Notes: generated by a model not told the origin, from the sequence alone. DNA of 64,000 nt from an uncultured Alphaproteobacteria bacterium (GCA_902521485.1 CABYRQ010000001.1:62001-126000), one strand, 5' to 3'; positions 47,284 to 57,171 are shown, counted from the first letter of the stretch. Numbers and translations: made by a program.

Positions 47284-48528
47284 TTGAATAATCAAAAAAA
47301 CTTTCTTTTTGTTAATTCTTCAGATTTTTTAATTATACGTGCAATAGCTTTTGGAGGCCAGGCCGCCACTTTATTTATAACACAGTATTTTTTCGAAATT
47401 TCTAAGACAGTAGCAATGAGCTCTTGGATAATAGCTTTTATCTTAATGGCTAGTATTCTCTTAGGATTTTATTTAAATAAAGGAGATAAAATTATTTCTG
47501 AAAAACAAGTCTTCTTATTTTTATGTTTTGATATTGTTCAAATTTCAAGTTTGATTGCTTTAAATGGTGGACACACTAATCCTTTTATATTTATTATCTT
47601 AGCTCCTATTGCTATTGCAGCATCATATCTCACGATAGAAAGAATAATAATTATCTTAAGTTTAGCATTAGTTTGTTTTGCTTTGATATTTAACTTTTAT
47701 ATTAATCTTCCTTTGTCTGTGCATCCTAATATTAATTTTACATACAGCCTAGCTATTATGATTTCTTTATTCATAAGTAGTATTTTTTTAGTTTTTTATC
47801 TTTATTACTTTTCATTAAATTACAAAAGCACCCAAAAAGCATATGAGTTAGCTAGTAAACAACTTCAAAATGAAAAAGAGCTTTTAAAAGTTGGAGGTTT
47901 AGCAGCTGCAGCTGTTCATGAATTAGGTACACCACTGAATACCATAAATTTAATTGTTGATGATTTAAAAAAAGATCAAAAATTAAAAGATGATTATGGG
48001 AAAGATATTAAAACTCTATTATTAGAGTTAGACAGGTGTAAGGAAATACTAAAAGAGCTCTCAACAAACCCAGAGTCAAAAGAACTCTCTTCTGAAATAA
48101 CAAATATGTCATTAGATGCCTATGTGCAATCTTTATGTGATCAATTTTCAAATAACTATCGAGCTGTGAAATTAGACTATAGATCTGATGAAAATTCAAA
48201 AAATATCAACATTAAAATTACACCCGAACTGAACATAGCGATGAATAATATTATAAAAAATGCCATAAGTTTCGCTTATAGACAAATATTAGTAATCTCA
48301 GAGACATCGAAAAATTCTTATTCAATTAAAATCAGAGATGATGGTCCCGGTTTTGATAAGAAGTTTATAGCTAATTTTGGAAAACCATTCTATTCTAGCA
48401 GACCTGAAAAAGGGGTAAATATGGGCCTCGGCCTATTCATAACAAAACAAATGATTGAAAATCTAAATGGTGAAATATTAGTACAAAGTAATGATGGAGC
48501 AGAAGTAACTATAACATGGCGGATTTAG
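47284..48528 (+). CDS. regB: RegB/PrrB-type redox-sensing histidine kinase
   Basis: 414 residues. About six membrane helices (residues 15-178) contain the quinone-sensing heptapeptide GGHTNPF (95-101) characteristic of RegB. The kinase part has the unusual H box AAAVHELGTPLNTI (H212) and the redox Cys C252 in LDRCKEILKEL at the position known from RegB, then the ATPase motifs and GLGLFITKQMI. RegB switches genes with respiratory redox state. Starts at a TTG after gyrB and overlaps regA by 13 bases. Confidence 0.9.
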   Translation: MNNQKNFLFVNSSDFLIIRAIAFGGQAATLFITQYFFEISKTVAMSSWIIAFILMASILLGFYLNKGDKIISEKQVFLFLCFDIVQISSLIALNGGHTNPFIFIILAPIAIAASYLTIERIIIILSLALVCFALIFNFYINLPLSVHPNINFTYSLAIMISLFISSIFLVFYLYYFSLNYKSTQKAYELASKQLQNEKELLKVGGLAAAAVHELGTPLNTINLIVDDLKKDQKLKDDYGKDIKTLLLELDRCKEILKELSTNPESKELSSEITNMSLDAYVQSLCDQFSNNYRAVKLDYRSDENSKNINIKITPELNIAMNNIIKNAISFAYRQILVISETSKNSYSIKIRDDGPGFDKKFIANFGKPFYSSRPEKGVNMGLGLFITKQMIENLNGEILVQSNDGAEVTITWRI

Positions 48529-49076
48529 AGCAAAATACATTAGTCAAAGATAAAACACTTTTTATTATTGAAGATGATAAACCCTTTCGTGAGCGTTTAA
48601 CCACTTCGTTTCAACGTAAAGACTTCACAGTAACAGCAGCAGCTTCAAAAAAAGAGGCTTTAGATGTTTTAGCTGGAAATAATTTTAATTATGCCATCGT
48701 TGATCTTCGTCTAGGAGATGGTTCGGGACTCGATGTGATTAAGGTGATTAAGGAGCAAAATCCAGAATGTAGAACAGTAATGTTGACTAGTTATGGCAAC
48801 ATAGCTACAGCTGTATCCTCTGTTAAATTAGGTGCTGATGATTACTTAACTAAACCTGCAAACATAGATGATATCGAAAAATCTTTAATGTCTGCTACTG
48901 CTACATCCTTGCCCCCACCACCTGAGAACCCAATGTCTGCTGACAGAATAAGATGGGAACATATTCAAAGAGTTTTTACACAGTGTAACCGTAATGTATC
49001 TGAAACTGCTAGAAGACTGAAAATGCACAGAAGAACTCTTCAAAGAATTTTAAATAAGCACGCTCCTAAAGAATAG
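48516..49076 (+). CDS. regA: RegA/PrrA/ActR-type response regulator
   Basis: 186 residues: a receiver domain with IIEDDKPFRER and phospho-acceptor D63 in AIVDLRLGDGSG, a short Pro-rich linker (LPPPPENP), and a Fis-like helix-turn-helix (VSETARRLKMHRRTLQRIL) identical in style to the highly conserved RegA DNA-binding part. It pairs with RegB to control respiration, carbon and energy genes. Translationally coupled to regB. Confidence 0.92.
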   Translation: MADLEQNTLVKDKTLFIIEDDKPFRERLTTSFQRKDFTVTAAASKKEALDVLAGNNFNYAIVDLRLGDGSGLDVIKVIKEQNPECRTVMLTSYGNIATAVSSVKLGADDYLTKPANIDDIEKSLMSATATSLPPPPENPMSADRIRWEHIQRVFTQCNRNVSETARRLKMHRRTLQRILNKHAPKE

Positions 49077-49108
49077 AAACTCATTACATTCTTTGTTATT
49101 CTGCTTAA

Positions 49109-51787
49109 ATGCCTAAGCCAAGACTAATACTTGTTGATGGTTCCGGATATATTTTCCGAGCTTATTACGCCTTACCCCCAATGAATAATTCTAAAGGCAT
49201 CCCCACAAATGCAGTTTATGGGTTTTGCAATATGATGCTTAGACTTATTGAAGAGCATCCAAATGACAAAATACTAATCATTCTTGATGCAGGAAGGAAT
49301 ACTTTTCGAAATACTTTATTTCCTGAATACAAAGCAAATCGTGGCGAGGCACCAGAAGATTTGATTCCTCAATTTACTATTATTCGTGAAGCTATTGATG
49401 CGTTTGGTTTAGATGTTATTGAAAAAAAAGACTTTGAGGCCGACGATGTTATAGCAAGTTACGTTAAATATGGTGAAGACAATAAAATACCCACCACAGT
49501 ATTTAGTTCAGACAAAGACCTTTTTCAACTGCTATCAACTAATAATCGCATCATGGATCCAATGAAAAATATTGAAATTGACGAAGCAAAGGTAATGGAA
49601 AAATTTGGTGTTGGCCCTGACAAGATTACAGATGTACAAGCTCTAATTGGTGATAGTGTTGATAATATTCCTGGCGTCCCTGGCATCGGACCAAAAACAG
49701 CCTCTAAATTAATTAATGAATTTGGTTCTTTTGAGGGCCTTCTAGCAAATAAAGAGAAAATATCAAATGAAAGAATTAAAAATCTTATACATGACCATGA
49801 GGAAAAAGCAAAAATAAGCCACCAACTAGTAATTCTAAAAAATGATCTTGAACTACCTATTACAATCGAAAAGTTAAAAGATTTTGAAGACTCACCAAAA
49901 CTTAATGACTTTTTCAAAAAATATGAATTTAAATCATTAATTAGAAATAGCGCTCATGAAACAAAGCCGCATGCGGCCAAAAAAAACTTAGAATTTAAAT
50001 CACTTATTAAGACAAAAGATATAATCGAATATCTAAAGTCTCATCAATCCGAAAAAACCTTAGCGATAGATTTAGAGACAGATAGTTTAGACGTCAATGA
50101 AGCAAATATCATTGGCATTTCATTATCTAATGCACAGCAAGCTTATTACCTACCTTTTAAATCACCTGAAAATGAAATATCTGAGACAGATCAAAAAAAA
50201 ATATTGAAAGAGCTGAATTTATTATGTGAAGATCCTTCAATTTTAAAGATTTTTCATAATGCTAAATACGATAGTGTTATTTTAAAACGCTTTAATGTAA
50301 ATACCATTTCTTTTCAAGATACCTTATTAATGTCTTTTTTTGTCAATAACGGTTTAACAAAACACAATCTTGAGGATTTGTATTATTATTATTTTGGAGA
50401 AGAAAAAGAAAAATTTAAAGATGTTATTAAAAATGAATCTAAAAGAAATTATAAAGATTTTTCTGAAGTGCCTTTACAGTCTGCAACAAATTACGCTGCT
50501 CATGATGCTTATGCCACTTATAAATTATATGAAACATTAAACGATCAAATATTAGATGCCCCCGATAGTTATATTTATTTTGATATTGATAAAAAATTAA
50601 GCTTAGTCCTTCAACAGGTTGAAAACAATGGTTGTAAGATTGATCTTAAATTTTTAACAAAACTTGAAAAAGATCTAAATAAAGAAATTGAAAAAATTGA
50701 ACAGAAAATTTTCAATATCGCAGGTGAGGAGTTCAATATTGGTTCGCCAAAGCAACTTACCGAAATCTTCAAGAAACTTGATGTGAAGGTAACAAAAAAA
50801 ACAAAAGCAGGAGATTTTCAAACTAATGTCAAAGTCTTAGAACAATTAGAATCTGAGGGAGTAGAGATTGCCTCGCATATTCTGCAATGGCGTCAATACT
50901 CCAAGCTCGTGTCGACCTATACATCTTCTTTAGCTGAACATGCTGATAATAATGATCGAGTTCACAGCACATTTAATATTGCAGCTACTATTACGGGTAG
51001 ATTAAGTTCATCTGAACCTAATTTACAAAATATCCCTATTAGAACTGAGATCGGAAAGAAAATTAGAACAGCATTTATTGCAGAAAAAGATCATGAGTTA
51101 TATAGCTTCGATTACTCACAAATCGAGCTTCGTGTGCTTTGTGAAGCGTGCGAAGATCCTAATTTATTAAAGGCTTTTCAAGAGGATCAAGATATTCATC
51201 AAAGCACAGGTCAATTAGTATTTAACAAAAAAACAATTAATGCTAATGATCGAAGAATGGCCAAGATCATTAATTTTGGAATAATCTATGGGATTAGCCA
51301 ATATGGTTTAGCTAAACAGTTGGGCGTTAGCAATGCCGAAGCAAAGCTTTTCATAGATAACTATTTTCAAAAATTCCCAAACATTAGCGACTTTATGAAA
51401 GCAACTACCGATAAAGCAAAAAAACTAGGCTATGTTGAAAACCTTTTTGGAAGAAAGTCTCACATTAAAGACATCAATGCTAAAAATTTTATGCTCCGAT
51501 CTTTTGCTGAAAGACAAGCTATCAATGCACCTATTCAAGGCACTGCATCTGAGTTAATTAAAATTGCAATGTTGGACATTCATAGCTATTTAGATAAAAA
51601 TAAATGTAAATCTAAAATGACATCTCAAGTTCATGACGAGCTTTTATTTGAAATTCATAAAAAAGAAAAAGATATTATTCCACAAATAACTAAATTGATG
51701 GAAACATCACACCAAAAATATAAATCTTTTAAAACTCCTATAAAAGTTGACTTTGGTGGCGGCTTGAACTGGGGATTAGCTCACTAA
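49109..51787 (+). CDS. polA: DNA polymerase I
   Basis: 892 residues with all three activities: the 5' nuclease domain (LILVDGSGYIFRAYYALPP, FSSDKDLFQLL, GVPGIGPKTASKLI), a 3'-5' exonuclease with intact acidic residues (AIDLETDSL, HNAKYDSVI, NYAAHDAYATYKL) and the polymerase domain (YSFDYSQIELRVL, RRMAKIINFGIIYG, SQVHDELLFE). It fills gaps and removes RNA primers. Starts 32 bases after regA and converges on the glutaredoxin gene with six bases between. Confidence 0.97.
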   Translation: MPKPRLILVDGSGYIFRAYYALPPMNNSKGIPTNAVYGFCNMMLRLIEEHPNDKILIILDAGRNTFRNTLFPEYKANRGEAPEDLIPQFTIIREAIDAFGLDVIEKKDFEADDVIASYVKYGEDNKIPTTVFSSDKDLFQLLSTNNRIMDPMKNIEIDEAKVMEKFGVGPDKITDVQALIGDSVDNIPGVPGIGPKTASKLINEFGSFEGLLANKEKISNERIKNLIHDHEEKAKISHQLVILKNDLELPITIEKLKDFEDSPKLNDFFKKYEFKSLIRNSAHETKPHAAKKNLEFKSLIKTKDIIEYLKSHQSEKTLAIDLETDSLDVNEANIIGISLSNAQQAYYLPFKSPENEISETDQKKILKELNLLCEDPSILKIFHNAKYDSVILKRFNVNTISFQDTLLMSFFVNNGLTKHNLEDLYYYYFGEEKEKFKDVIKNESKRNYKDFSEVPLQSATNYAAHDAYATYKLYETLNDQILDAPDSYIYFDIDKKLSLVLQQVENNGCKIDLKFLTKLEKDLNKEIEKIEQKIFNIAGEEFNIGSPKQLTEIFKKLDVKVTKKTKAGDFQTNVKVLEQLESEGVEIASHILQWRQYSKLVSTYTSSLAEHADNNDRVHSTFNIAATITGRLSSSEPNLQNIPIRTEIGKKIRTAFIAEKDHELYSFDYSQIELRVLCEACEDPNLLKAFQEDQDIHQSTGQLVFNKKTINANDRRMAKIINFGIIYGISQYGLAKQLGVSNAEAKLFIDNYFQKFPNISDFMKATTDKAKKLGYVENLFGRKSHIKDINAKNFMLRSFAERQAINAPIQGTASELIKIAMLDIHSYLDKNKCKSKMTSQVHDELLFEIHKKEKDIIPQITKLMETSHQKYKSFKTPIKVDFGGGLNWGLAH

Positions 51788-51793
51788 TTAAAA

Positions 51794-52033
51794 CTAAAAA
51801 TCATCATCAGGTTTATTAAATGCCATCCAACGTTCTAGCTCATGGTAGCCACCAATTTTTTCACCGTTGATTATGATTTGGGGAAACGTTTTGGCAGTTG
51901 GAAATATTTCAAAAAACTGATCACGGCTGTAATCCTCATCAAGCATTAATACTTGGGGGTTATGTGAGGATAAAACTGCCTTGGCTTTAGTGCAAAAAAT
52001 ACAGTTGTCTTTACTATAAATTTTGACTTCCAC
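51794..52033 (-). CDS. Glutaredoxin associated with ribonucleotide reductase
   Basis: 79-residue thioredoxin-fold protein with the redox pair C11-x-x-C14 (DNCIFCTKAK) and the cis-Pro segment AKTFPQIIINGEKIGGYHEL of glutaredoxins. It follows nrdB directly (GTG start after its stop), so it probably reduces the reductase, using glutathione. The CIFC sequence and short length leave GrxC-like and NrdH-like roles both possible; the GG at GEKIGG favours a glutathione-using glutaredoxin. Confidence 0.85.
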   Translation of the reverse strand: MEVKIYSKDNCIFCTKAKAVLSSHNPQVLMLDEDYSRDQFFEIFPTAKTFPQIIINGEKIGGYHELERWMAFNKPDDDF

Positions 52034-53023
52034 TTAGAAAGACTCGTCAAAAGACAAAGAACGATCTGTTGGACGCTGGTATTCAGATACCCTTTTCTCG
52101 AAGAAATTAGTCACATTTTGAACATCAAGAGCTCTCATGAAATCAAATGGGTTTTCAGTATTAAATACCCTTTCAAATCCAAAAAGATCAGCAATTCGAT
52201 CTGAAACAGCCTCAATATACATACACATCATTTCCTTGTTCATACCAATGAGATCAACAGGAAGTGCATCAGTAACAAATTCTTTTTCAAACTCCACTGC
52301 TTCTCTGACTATTTCTTCGAACTCAGACTGTGCGACAGGACCAGGGATTAAATCCATCGATTTAATATCTTCATCTGACAAGGTTCCTTTATTAAACTTT
52401 TCACTTAACGTTTTAAACATCAAAGCTGAGAAACTGAAGTGCATTCCTTCATCTCTGGCTATCCAGTCATTTGATAAGGCTAAGCCTGGAAGTAAACCTC
52501 TTTTTCTAAAGTAATAGATGGCACAAAAGGATCCAGCAAAAAATAACCCTTCAACTAAACCAAAGGCAATTAAGCGTGTTAATAAATTTTGATTCCCATT
52601 CAGCCATTTTGAAACCCACTGTGCTTTTTTATTAATACAAGGAACGTTTTGAATAGCAGAAAATAGCTTATCTTTTTCTGATGGGTCCTCTACATAAGCT
52701 TCAATTTGTAAACCATACATTTCTGCGTGAATAGACTCATTTAGCATTTGCATGGTGATAAACAATCGAGACTCAGGAATTAAAATCTCATTATAAAATC
52801 TGGATGCTAGATTTTCATTTATCATTGCCTCTGAATTTGCAAAAAATGCAAGCACATGTTTGATAAAATGTATTTCCCCTTCTCCTAGTGTTTTTAGATC
52901 TCTTAAATCATCTTGAAGAGACACCTCCTCAGGTGTCCAAAATGCTTGAACGTGTTGCTTGTAACGATCGAAAATTTCTTGGTGTTGTATAGGGAAAATT
53001 GATTTGCATCCTTTAGATATCAT
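52034..53023 (-). CDS. nrdB: Class I ribonucleotide reductase, radical-generating subunit NrdB
   Basis: 329-residue ferritin-like protein. Metal ligands seem to be E65 (FANSEAMINEN), E96 and H99 (NESIHAEMY), a later Glu (LVEGLFFAGS) and the E/H of RDEGMHFSF. Y103 sits where the radical Tyr of E. coli-type NrdB lies. The first ligand is Glu instead of the Asp usual in class Ia, a feature of class Ic/Id proteins. It provides the radical or metal oxidant to NrdA. Ribosome site AAGGAG precedes the ATG. Lies between nrdA and the glutaredoxin gene. Confidence 0.92.
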   Translation of the reverse strand: MISKGCKSIFPIQHQEIFDRYKQHVQAFWTPEEVSLQDDLRDLKTLGEGEIHFIKHVLAFFANSEAMINENLASRFYNEILIPESRLFITMQMLNESIHAEMYGLQIEAYVEDPSEKDKLFSAIQNVPCINKKAQWVSKWLNGNQNLLTRLIAFGLVEGLFFAGSFCAIYYFRKRGLLPGLALSNDWIARDEGMHFSFSALMFKTLSEKFNKGTLSDEDIKSMDLIPGPVAQSEFEEIVREAVEFEKEFVTDALPVDLIGMNKEMMCMYIEAVSDRIADLFGFERVFNTENPFDFMRALDVQNVTNFFEKRVSEYQRPTDRSLSFDESF

Positions 53024-53056
53024 GACTTGCTCCTTAAATTAAATTGATTGAAAATC

Positions 53057-55795
53057 TTACGCACTACATGTTACACAATCTTCTGGTTCATTAGATTGCG
53101 CCTCTTTGACATAAGACTCTTTTGCTTTTTTTTCAGAAGACACCGTTACTTTAACTGCGTCTACGGCTGATCGGCTTCGCAGGTAATACATGCCTGTTTT
53201 TAAGCCTTTTTTCCATGCATACATGTGCATGGAGTTTACTTTTCCAAAAGTAGGTGTTGCCAACCATAAGTTCATGGATTGGGTTTGGTCAATAAATGGC
53301 GCTCTATCAGCGGCCATATCTATAACTGTTTTTTGAGATGTTTCCCAAACAGTTTTATAAACATCTTTTAAGTCTTCAGGAAATCCTTCAATATTTTGTA
53401 CAGAACCATTTTCCAAAATAATTTGATCACGTAATTCTTTGCTCCATAAGTTTCTCTTCATAAGTTCTTTAACAAGGTGACGATTTACTAATAAAAATTC
53501 ACCTGAGAGAGTTTGTCTTTTATAAATGTTTGATGTTTGTACTTGGAACGTTTCAGTATTTCCTAGGATAATACCAGTGGAGGCTGTAGGCATACATGCA
53601 GTGGTCAAAGAGTTTCGAACACCATGCTTTTGGATTTTCTCCATTAATCCCTTCCAGTCCCACATACTTGACGGTTTAACACCCCAAAGATCAAATTGGA
53701 ATTTCCCTTCAGATAGAGGGGAACCTTTAAAAGTAGAGTAAGGCCCCTTATCAGCAGCAAGTTCCATTGATGCTTCTAAAGCTCCAAAATAAATTGTCTC
53801 AAAAATTTGTTTATTAATTATTTGCGCTTGAACAGAGTCATAAGGGATATTCATTTTAAAATAAACATCTGCTAAACCCTGTATACCAAGGCCAATAGGA
53901 CGGTGACGACTATTTGAGTTTTCAGTTTTATTAGTAGGATAGAAATTTATATCAATAACTTGATCTAAATTCTTAGTCGCCAGTTTTGCAACTTGATATA
54001 AGTTTTGATAATCAAATTTACTTTCATCAGTTACAAATTTTGGTAATGCAATTGACGCAAGGTTACAAACAGCAGTTTCATCTTTTTCAGAATACTCCAC
54101 TATCTCTGCACAGAGATTAGAAGATTTGATAACACCAATATTTTTTTGGTTAGACTTATTATTAACAGCATCTTTGTAAAGCATGTATGGCTGACCAGTT
54201 TCAATTTGGGCTTCGATTATTTTAGACATTAAAGCTCTTGCCTTTATTCTTTTTAAGTCAGGCATTTCATTTTCATATTTTGTATAAAGATCAACAAACT
54301 CCTTACCATATGTATCCGATAAACCAGGGCATTCGTGTTCACTCATTAGAGTCCAATCGGCATCTTCTTCGACTCTTTCCATAAATAAATCAGGGATCCA
54401 TAAGGCATAGAATAAGTCTCTGGCTCTAAATTCTTCAGCTCCAGTATTTTTTCTAAGCTCTAAAAAAGCCTCAATATCTGCGTGCCATGGCTCCAAATAG
54501 ACAGCAAAAGAACCCTTTCTTTTACCTCCACCCTGATCAACAGACCTTGCTGTTTCATTAAAAATTTTAAGGAAAGGTATCAATCCATTAGACTTGCCAT
54601 TGGTTGACTTAATACGGCTACCACCACCTCTAATGTTATGAGCATGAAGACCAATGCCACCAGCGGTTTTTGAAATTAAAGCGCAGTCTTTTACAGTATT
54701 AAAAATTCCTTCGATAGAGTCATCTTCCATTCCAATTAGAAAACAGGACGACAATTGTTGCATCTTCAAACCACTATTAAATAGAGTGGGGGTTGCGTGT
54801 GTGTAGAAACCCTGAGATAGGCTGTCATAAGTTTTCTTAACCTGATAAAAATCAAACTTATCTCCGGACACACATAAAGCGACTCTCATCCATAAATCCT
54901 GAGGTCTTTCTGCTGTTTTATTGTTTGATTGTAAAAGATAAGCTCTGAACAAAGTAGTCAATGCAAAATAATCAAAGTAATAATCACGATCGTAGTCAAT
55001 AATTTTTTCAATCTCTTCAGCGTTAGCTTTTACTTTTTCATAATATTCATCGCGCAATAAACCATCCTCATAAAGATTTTTTGTTGCAATAATAAAACCT
55101 GGTGTTTCTTTATGTAGAGCATTAGCTTTAATCCTCCCAGCTAGATATGAGTAATCGGGATGTTCTACTGTCAGAGCAGCAGCTGTTTCTGCTAAGTAAG
55201 TGTCAATTTCATTTGTTGTGATACCATCGTAAAGACCTTGAATTGCCTTTTGAGCAATTGTAATAGGATCTATCTCTAAACCGTTTGACAAAATAGAAAT
55301 ACGATTTGTAATTTTTTCTAAAGAGATATCCTCTTTATTACCATCTCTTTTGGTAACAGCCATTGTGGATACTTTGGCACCAATTTGTTCATTCAGTTGA
55401 GCAGTCTTATAACGTTGGTTAGCTCTTTGTTCTCTGTAGAGTACATAGGCGCGAGCTACTTTATGATGTTCACCCCTCATGAGGGCTAATTCCACTTGGT
55501 CTTGGATATCCTCGATATGAATCATATCACCGTTTGCAATACGTCTAGTTAGGGCCGCGGTGACTGTTTCAGTTAACACTGAAACATTTTTGTCAATTTG
55601 TTTGCTATCACGAAGATCAGTTTGTGCCAAAAATGCTTTTCTTATAGCATTTGCAATTTTGTCAGATTTAAAAGGTGTTATCGATCCATCACGCCTTACA
55701 ACACTGAGACTTAGCAGGTTTATTTCTTCGTTTTGTTTATTTATAACTGTGTTTTTTGTTGAATTTTCAAGTGATTCTGCGTTATTTGTTTCCAT
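53057..55795 (-). CDS. nrdA: Class I ribonucleotide reductase catalytic subunit NrdA
   Basis: About 912 residues. Two ATP-cone domains in tandem (first around SVVRRDGSITPFKSDKIANA, second around MAVTKRDGNKEDISLEKI) precede the ten-stranded barrel. Active-site residues: SSCFLIGM and AVCNLAS (the reducible Cys pair) and NLCAEIVE with the Asn, thiyl Cys and Glu. The C-terminal shuttle pair is CVTC, five residues before the end. It makes dNDPs. The ATG at 55795 with AGGAAG before it is preferred to a TTG at 55807. A NrdR-like palindrome lies about 40 bases upstream. Confidence 0.96.
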   Translation of the reverse strand: METNNAESLENSTKNTVINKQNEEINLLSLSVVRRDGSITPFKSDKIANAIRKAFLAQTDLRDSKQIDKNVSVLTETVTAALTRRIANGDMIHIEDIQDQVELALMRGEHHKVARAYVLYREQRANQRYKTAQLNEQIGAKVSTMAVTKRDGNKEDISLEKITNRISILSNGLEIDPITIAQKAIQGLYDGITTNEIDTYLAETAAALTVEHPDYSYLAGRIKANALHKETPGFIIATKNLYEDGLLRDEYYEKVKANAEEIEKIIDYDRDYYFDYFALTTLFRAYLLQSNNKTAERPQDLWMRVALCVSGDKFDFYQVKKTYDSLSQGFYTHATPTLFNSGLKMQQLSSCFLIGMEDDSIEGIFNTVKDCALISKTAGGIGLHAHNIRGGGSRIKSTNGKSNGLIPFLKIFNETARSVDQGGGKRKGSFAVYLEPWHADIEAFLELRKNTGAEEFRARDLFYALWIPDLFMERVEEDADWTLMSEHECPGLSDTYGKEFVDLYTKYENEMPDLKRIKARALMSKIIEAQIETGQPYMLYKDAVNNKSNQKNIGVIKSSNLCAEIVEYSEKDETAVCNLASIALPKFVTDESKFDYQNLYQVAKLATKNLDQVIDINFYPTNKTENSNSRHRPIGLGIQGLADVYFKMNIPYDSVQAQIINKQIFETIYFGALEASMELAADKGPYSTFKGSPLSEGKFQFDLWGVKPSSMWDWKGLMEKIQKHGVRNSLTTACMPTASTGIILGNTETFQVQTSNIYKRQTLSGEFLLVNRHLVKELMKRNLWSKELRDQIILENGSVQNIEGFPEDLKDVYKTVWETSQKTVIDMAADRAPFIDQTQSMNLWLATPTFGKVNSMHMYAWKKGLKTGMYYLRSRSAVDAVKVTVSSEKKAKESYVKEAQSNEPEDCVTCSA

Positions 55796-56165
55796 TCTTC
55801 CTACCAAGTTTAAGTGTACTTTTTTGAATAATCACTAGATGTAGTGTTTATTGCCTAGTGACTATACAATCTATAGACAATCTTAGTCAATTTATTTTGT
55901 ATTAAATTCTGAAAAGCCAATAAATTCAATTGGAAATTAAAGATTCAATTAACAAGTAATTTGAAAATATTCACAGGTTTTTATCAAATTTTCCAAAACT
56001 ACGAATATCTCTTAAAAAATATTATTTAGGTCCATTTTTAATAGCCCTAATTCTAACCTGATTCGCACTTTGCACATCAAAAACAATTCACATTTATGTT
56101 TAACTTTCATAAGAAATTCAGGATTTTTTAATAGATCTCTGTTTAAAATCCCTTACTTTCATGTG
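55796..56165. other. 370-base divergent spacer between nrdA and the PfkB kinase gene
   Basis: The only long non-coding stretch in the window. Near nrdA it holds the NrdR-like palindromes. CCAAT-N7-ATTGG (55917-55933) is a small inverted repeat. An open frame runs from 56070 to the kinase start, but its predicted 31-residue extension is not like the family. I see no riboswitch fold, tRNA or clear terminator; a -10-like element for the kinase gene cannot be chosen confidently in such AT-rich sequence. Confidence 0.5.
55833..55846. promoter_or_regulatory. NrdR-like operator upstream of nrdA
   Basis: CACTAGATGTAGTG is a perfect inverted repeat CACTA-N4-TAGTG, very close to the NrdR box core. A second, poorer inverted repeat CTATA-N5-TATAG (55862-55876) is centred about 30 bases away, near the three-helical-turn spacing of paired NrdR boxes. 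NrdR represses ribonucleotide reductase genes through its own ATP-cone. No nrdR gene is in the window. Confidence 0.55.
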
Positions 56166-57116
56166 GTGAAAAAAATTCTAGGGGTAGGAACTGCTTTGGT
56201 TGATGTCATATGCCAGGTAGAGGACAGTGTCATCAATAATTTGAAATTAACTAAAGGCTCTATGACATTGATTGAAGAGTCTCAAATTAAGGAAATTAGG
56301 TCAAATTTCGATAATCCATTAATTACTTCGGGTGGATCAGTATGTAATACTATCCATGAATTAAACTTTGGCTCTCATGAGGCAAGTTTTTACGGCAAGG
56401 TCAATGATGATGAGTATGGAAATGCTTTTGTTCAAGATTTACAAAAAGAAAATATCTCGTTTAAAGGTGTCTCCAATAAAACAGATCTTCCAACTGGCTG
56501 CTGTAATATTTTAGTTTCACCCGATGGTGAAAGAACAATGGCTACACACATCGGAATAGGTTCACAATTAAATCCAGACGAAGTTAAAGAGGATATACTC
56601 AATTCAATTGATCATGTGTACATGGAGTCATATCTTTGGGATCATGAACTAACAAAAAAAACACTCAAAAAATTTTCAGATATTGCAAAATCAAAAAACA
56701 TAGAAATATCTCTTTCATTGTCAGACCCTTTTTGTGTTGATCGACACAGAGATGAATTAAAAAATTTTATAACTGATAATGTAGATTTAGTTTTTTGTAA
56801 TTTTGATGAAGCAAAGATGTTTACACAATCTGATTCAATGGCAGATGTGAGTTCTTTTTTTAAAAATTTTAAAAAAAAAATTGTTATGACCTCTGGTGCT
56901 GAGGGTGCATATTATTTTTTTGAAGAAGATGTAAAACATCAATCTGCTCAAAAAATAGAAAATGTTCTGGACACAACAGGTGCAGGAGATAATTTTGCTG
57001 CAGGATTTTTAGATTTTTACTTATCTGGAAAACCTATCGATGAAGCGCTTAAAAATGGTAATAGAAAGGCTGAAGAAGTTATTCAGCAGCTGGGACCAAG
57101 GATAAAAAGAGCTTGA
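56166..57116 (+). CDS. PfkB-family carbohydrate kinase, probably adenosine kinase
   Basis: 316 residues from the GTG at 56166 (MKKILGVGTALVDVICQVED). Ribokinase fold: GGSVCNTIHELN near residue 60 and the C-terminal signature DTTGAGDNFAAGFLDFYL with the catalytic Asp. Substrate cannot be read directly, but ahcY follows by 55 bases, then metK, and adenosine is the product of AhcY; adenosine kinase would pull that reversible reaction and salvage AMP. Related alphaproteobacterial proteins are annotated adenosine kinase. A longer frame from 56070 adds 32 unlikely residues. Confidence 0.8.
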   Translation: MKKILGVGTALVDVICQVEDSVINNLKLTKGSMTLIEESQIKEIRSNFDNPLITSGGSVCNTIHELNFGSHEASFYGKVNDDEYGNAFVQDLQKENISFKGVSNKTDLPTGCCNILVSPDGERTMATHIGIGSQLNPDEVKEDILNSIDHVYMESYLWDHELTKKTLKKFSDIAKSKNIEISLSLSDPFCVDRHRDELKNFITDNVDLVFCNFDEAKMFTQSDSMADVSSFFKNFKKKIVMTSGAEGAYYFFEEDVKHQSAQKIENVLDTTGAGDNFAAGFLDFYLSGKPIDEALKNGNRKAEEVIQQLGPRIKRA

Positions 57117-57171
57117 TAATGAAGAACAAATCATATTTTATTTTAAATAGTCTATCTAAAAGGAGGGTTAA

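Noticed and set aside
56070-56165. 32-residue N-terminal extension of the PfkB kinase
   Set aside because: The extension is unlike the family, whereas the GTG at 56166 gives the standard N-terminus.
57117-57171. SAM or SAH riboswitch before ahcY
   Set aside because: Only 55 bases are available and they contain a plain ribosome site and no paired structure.
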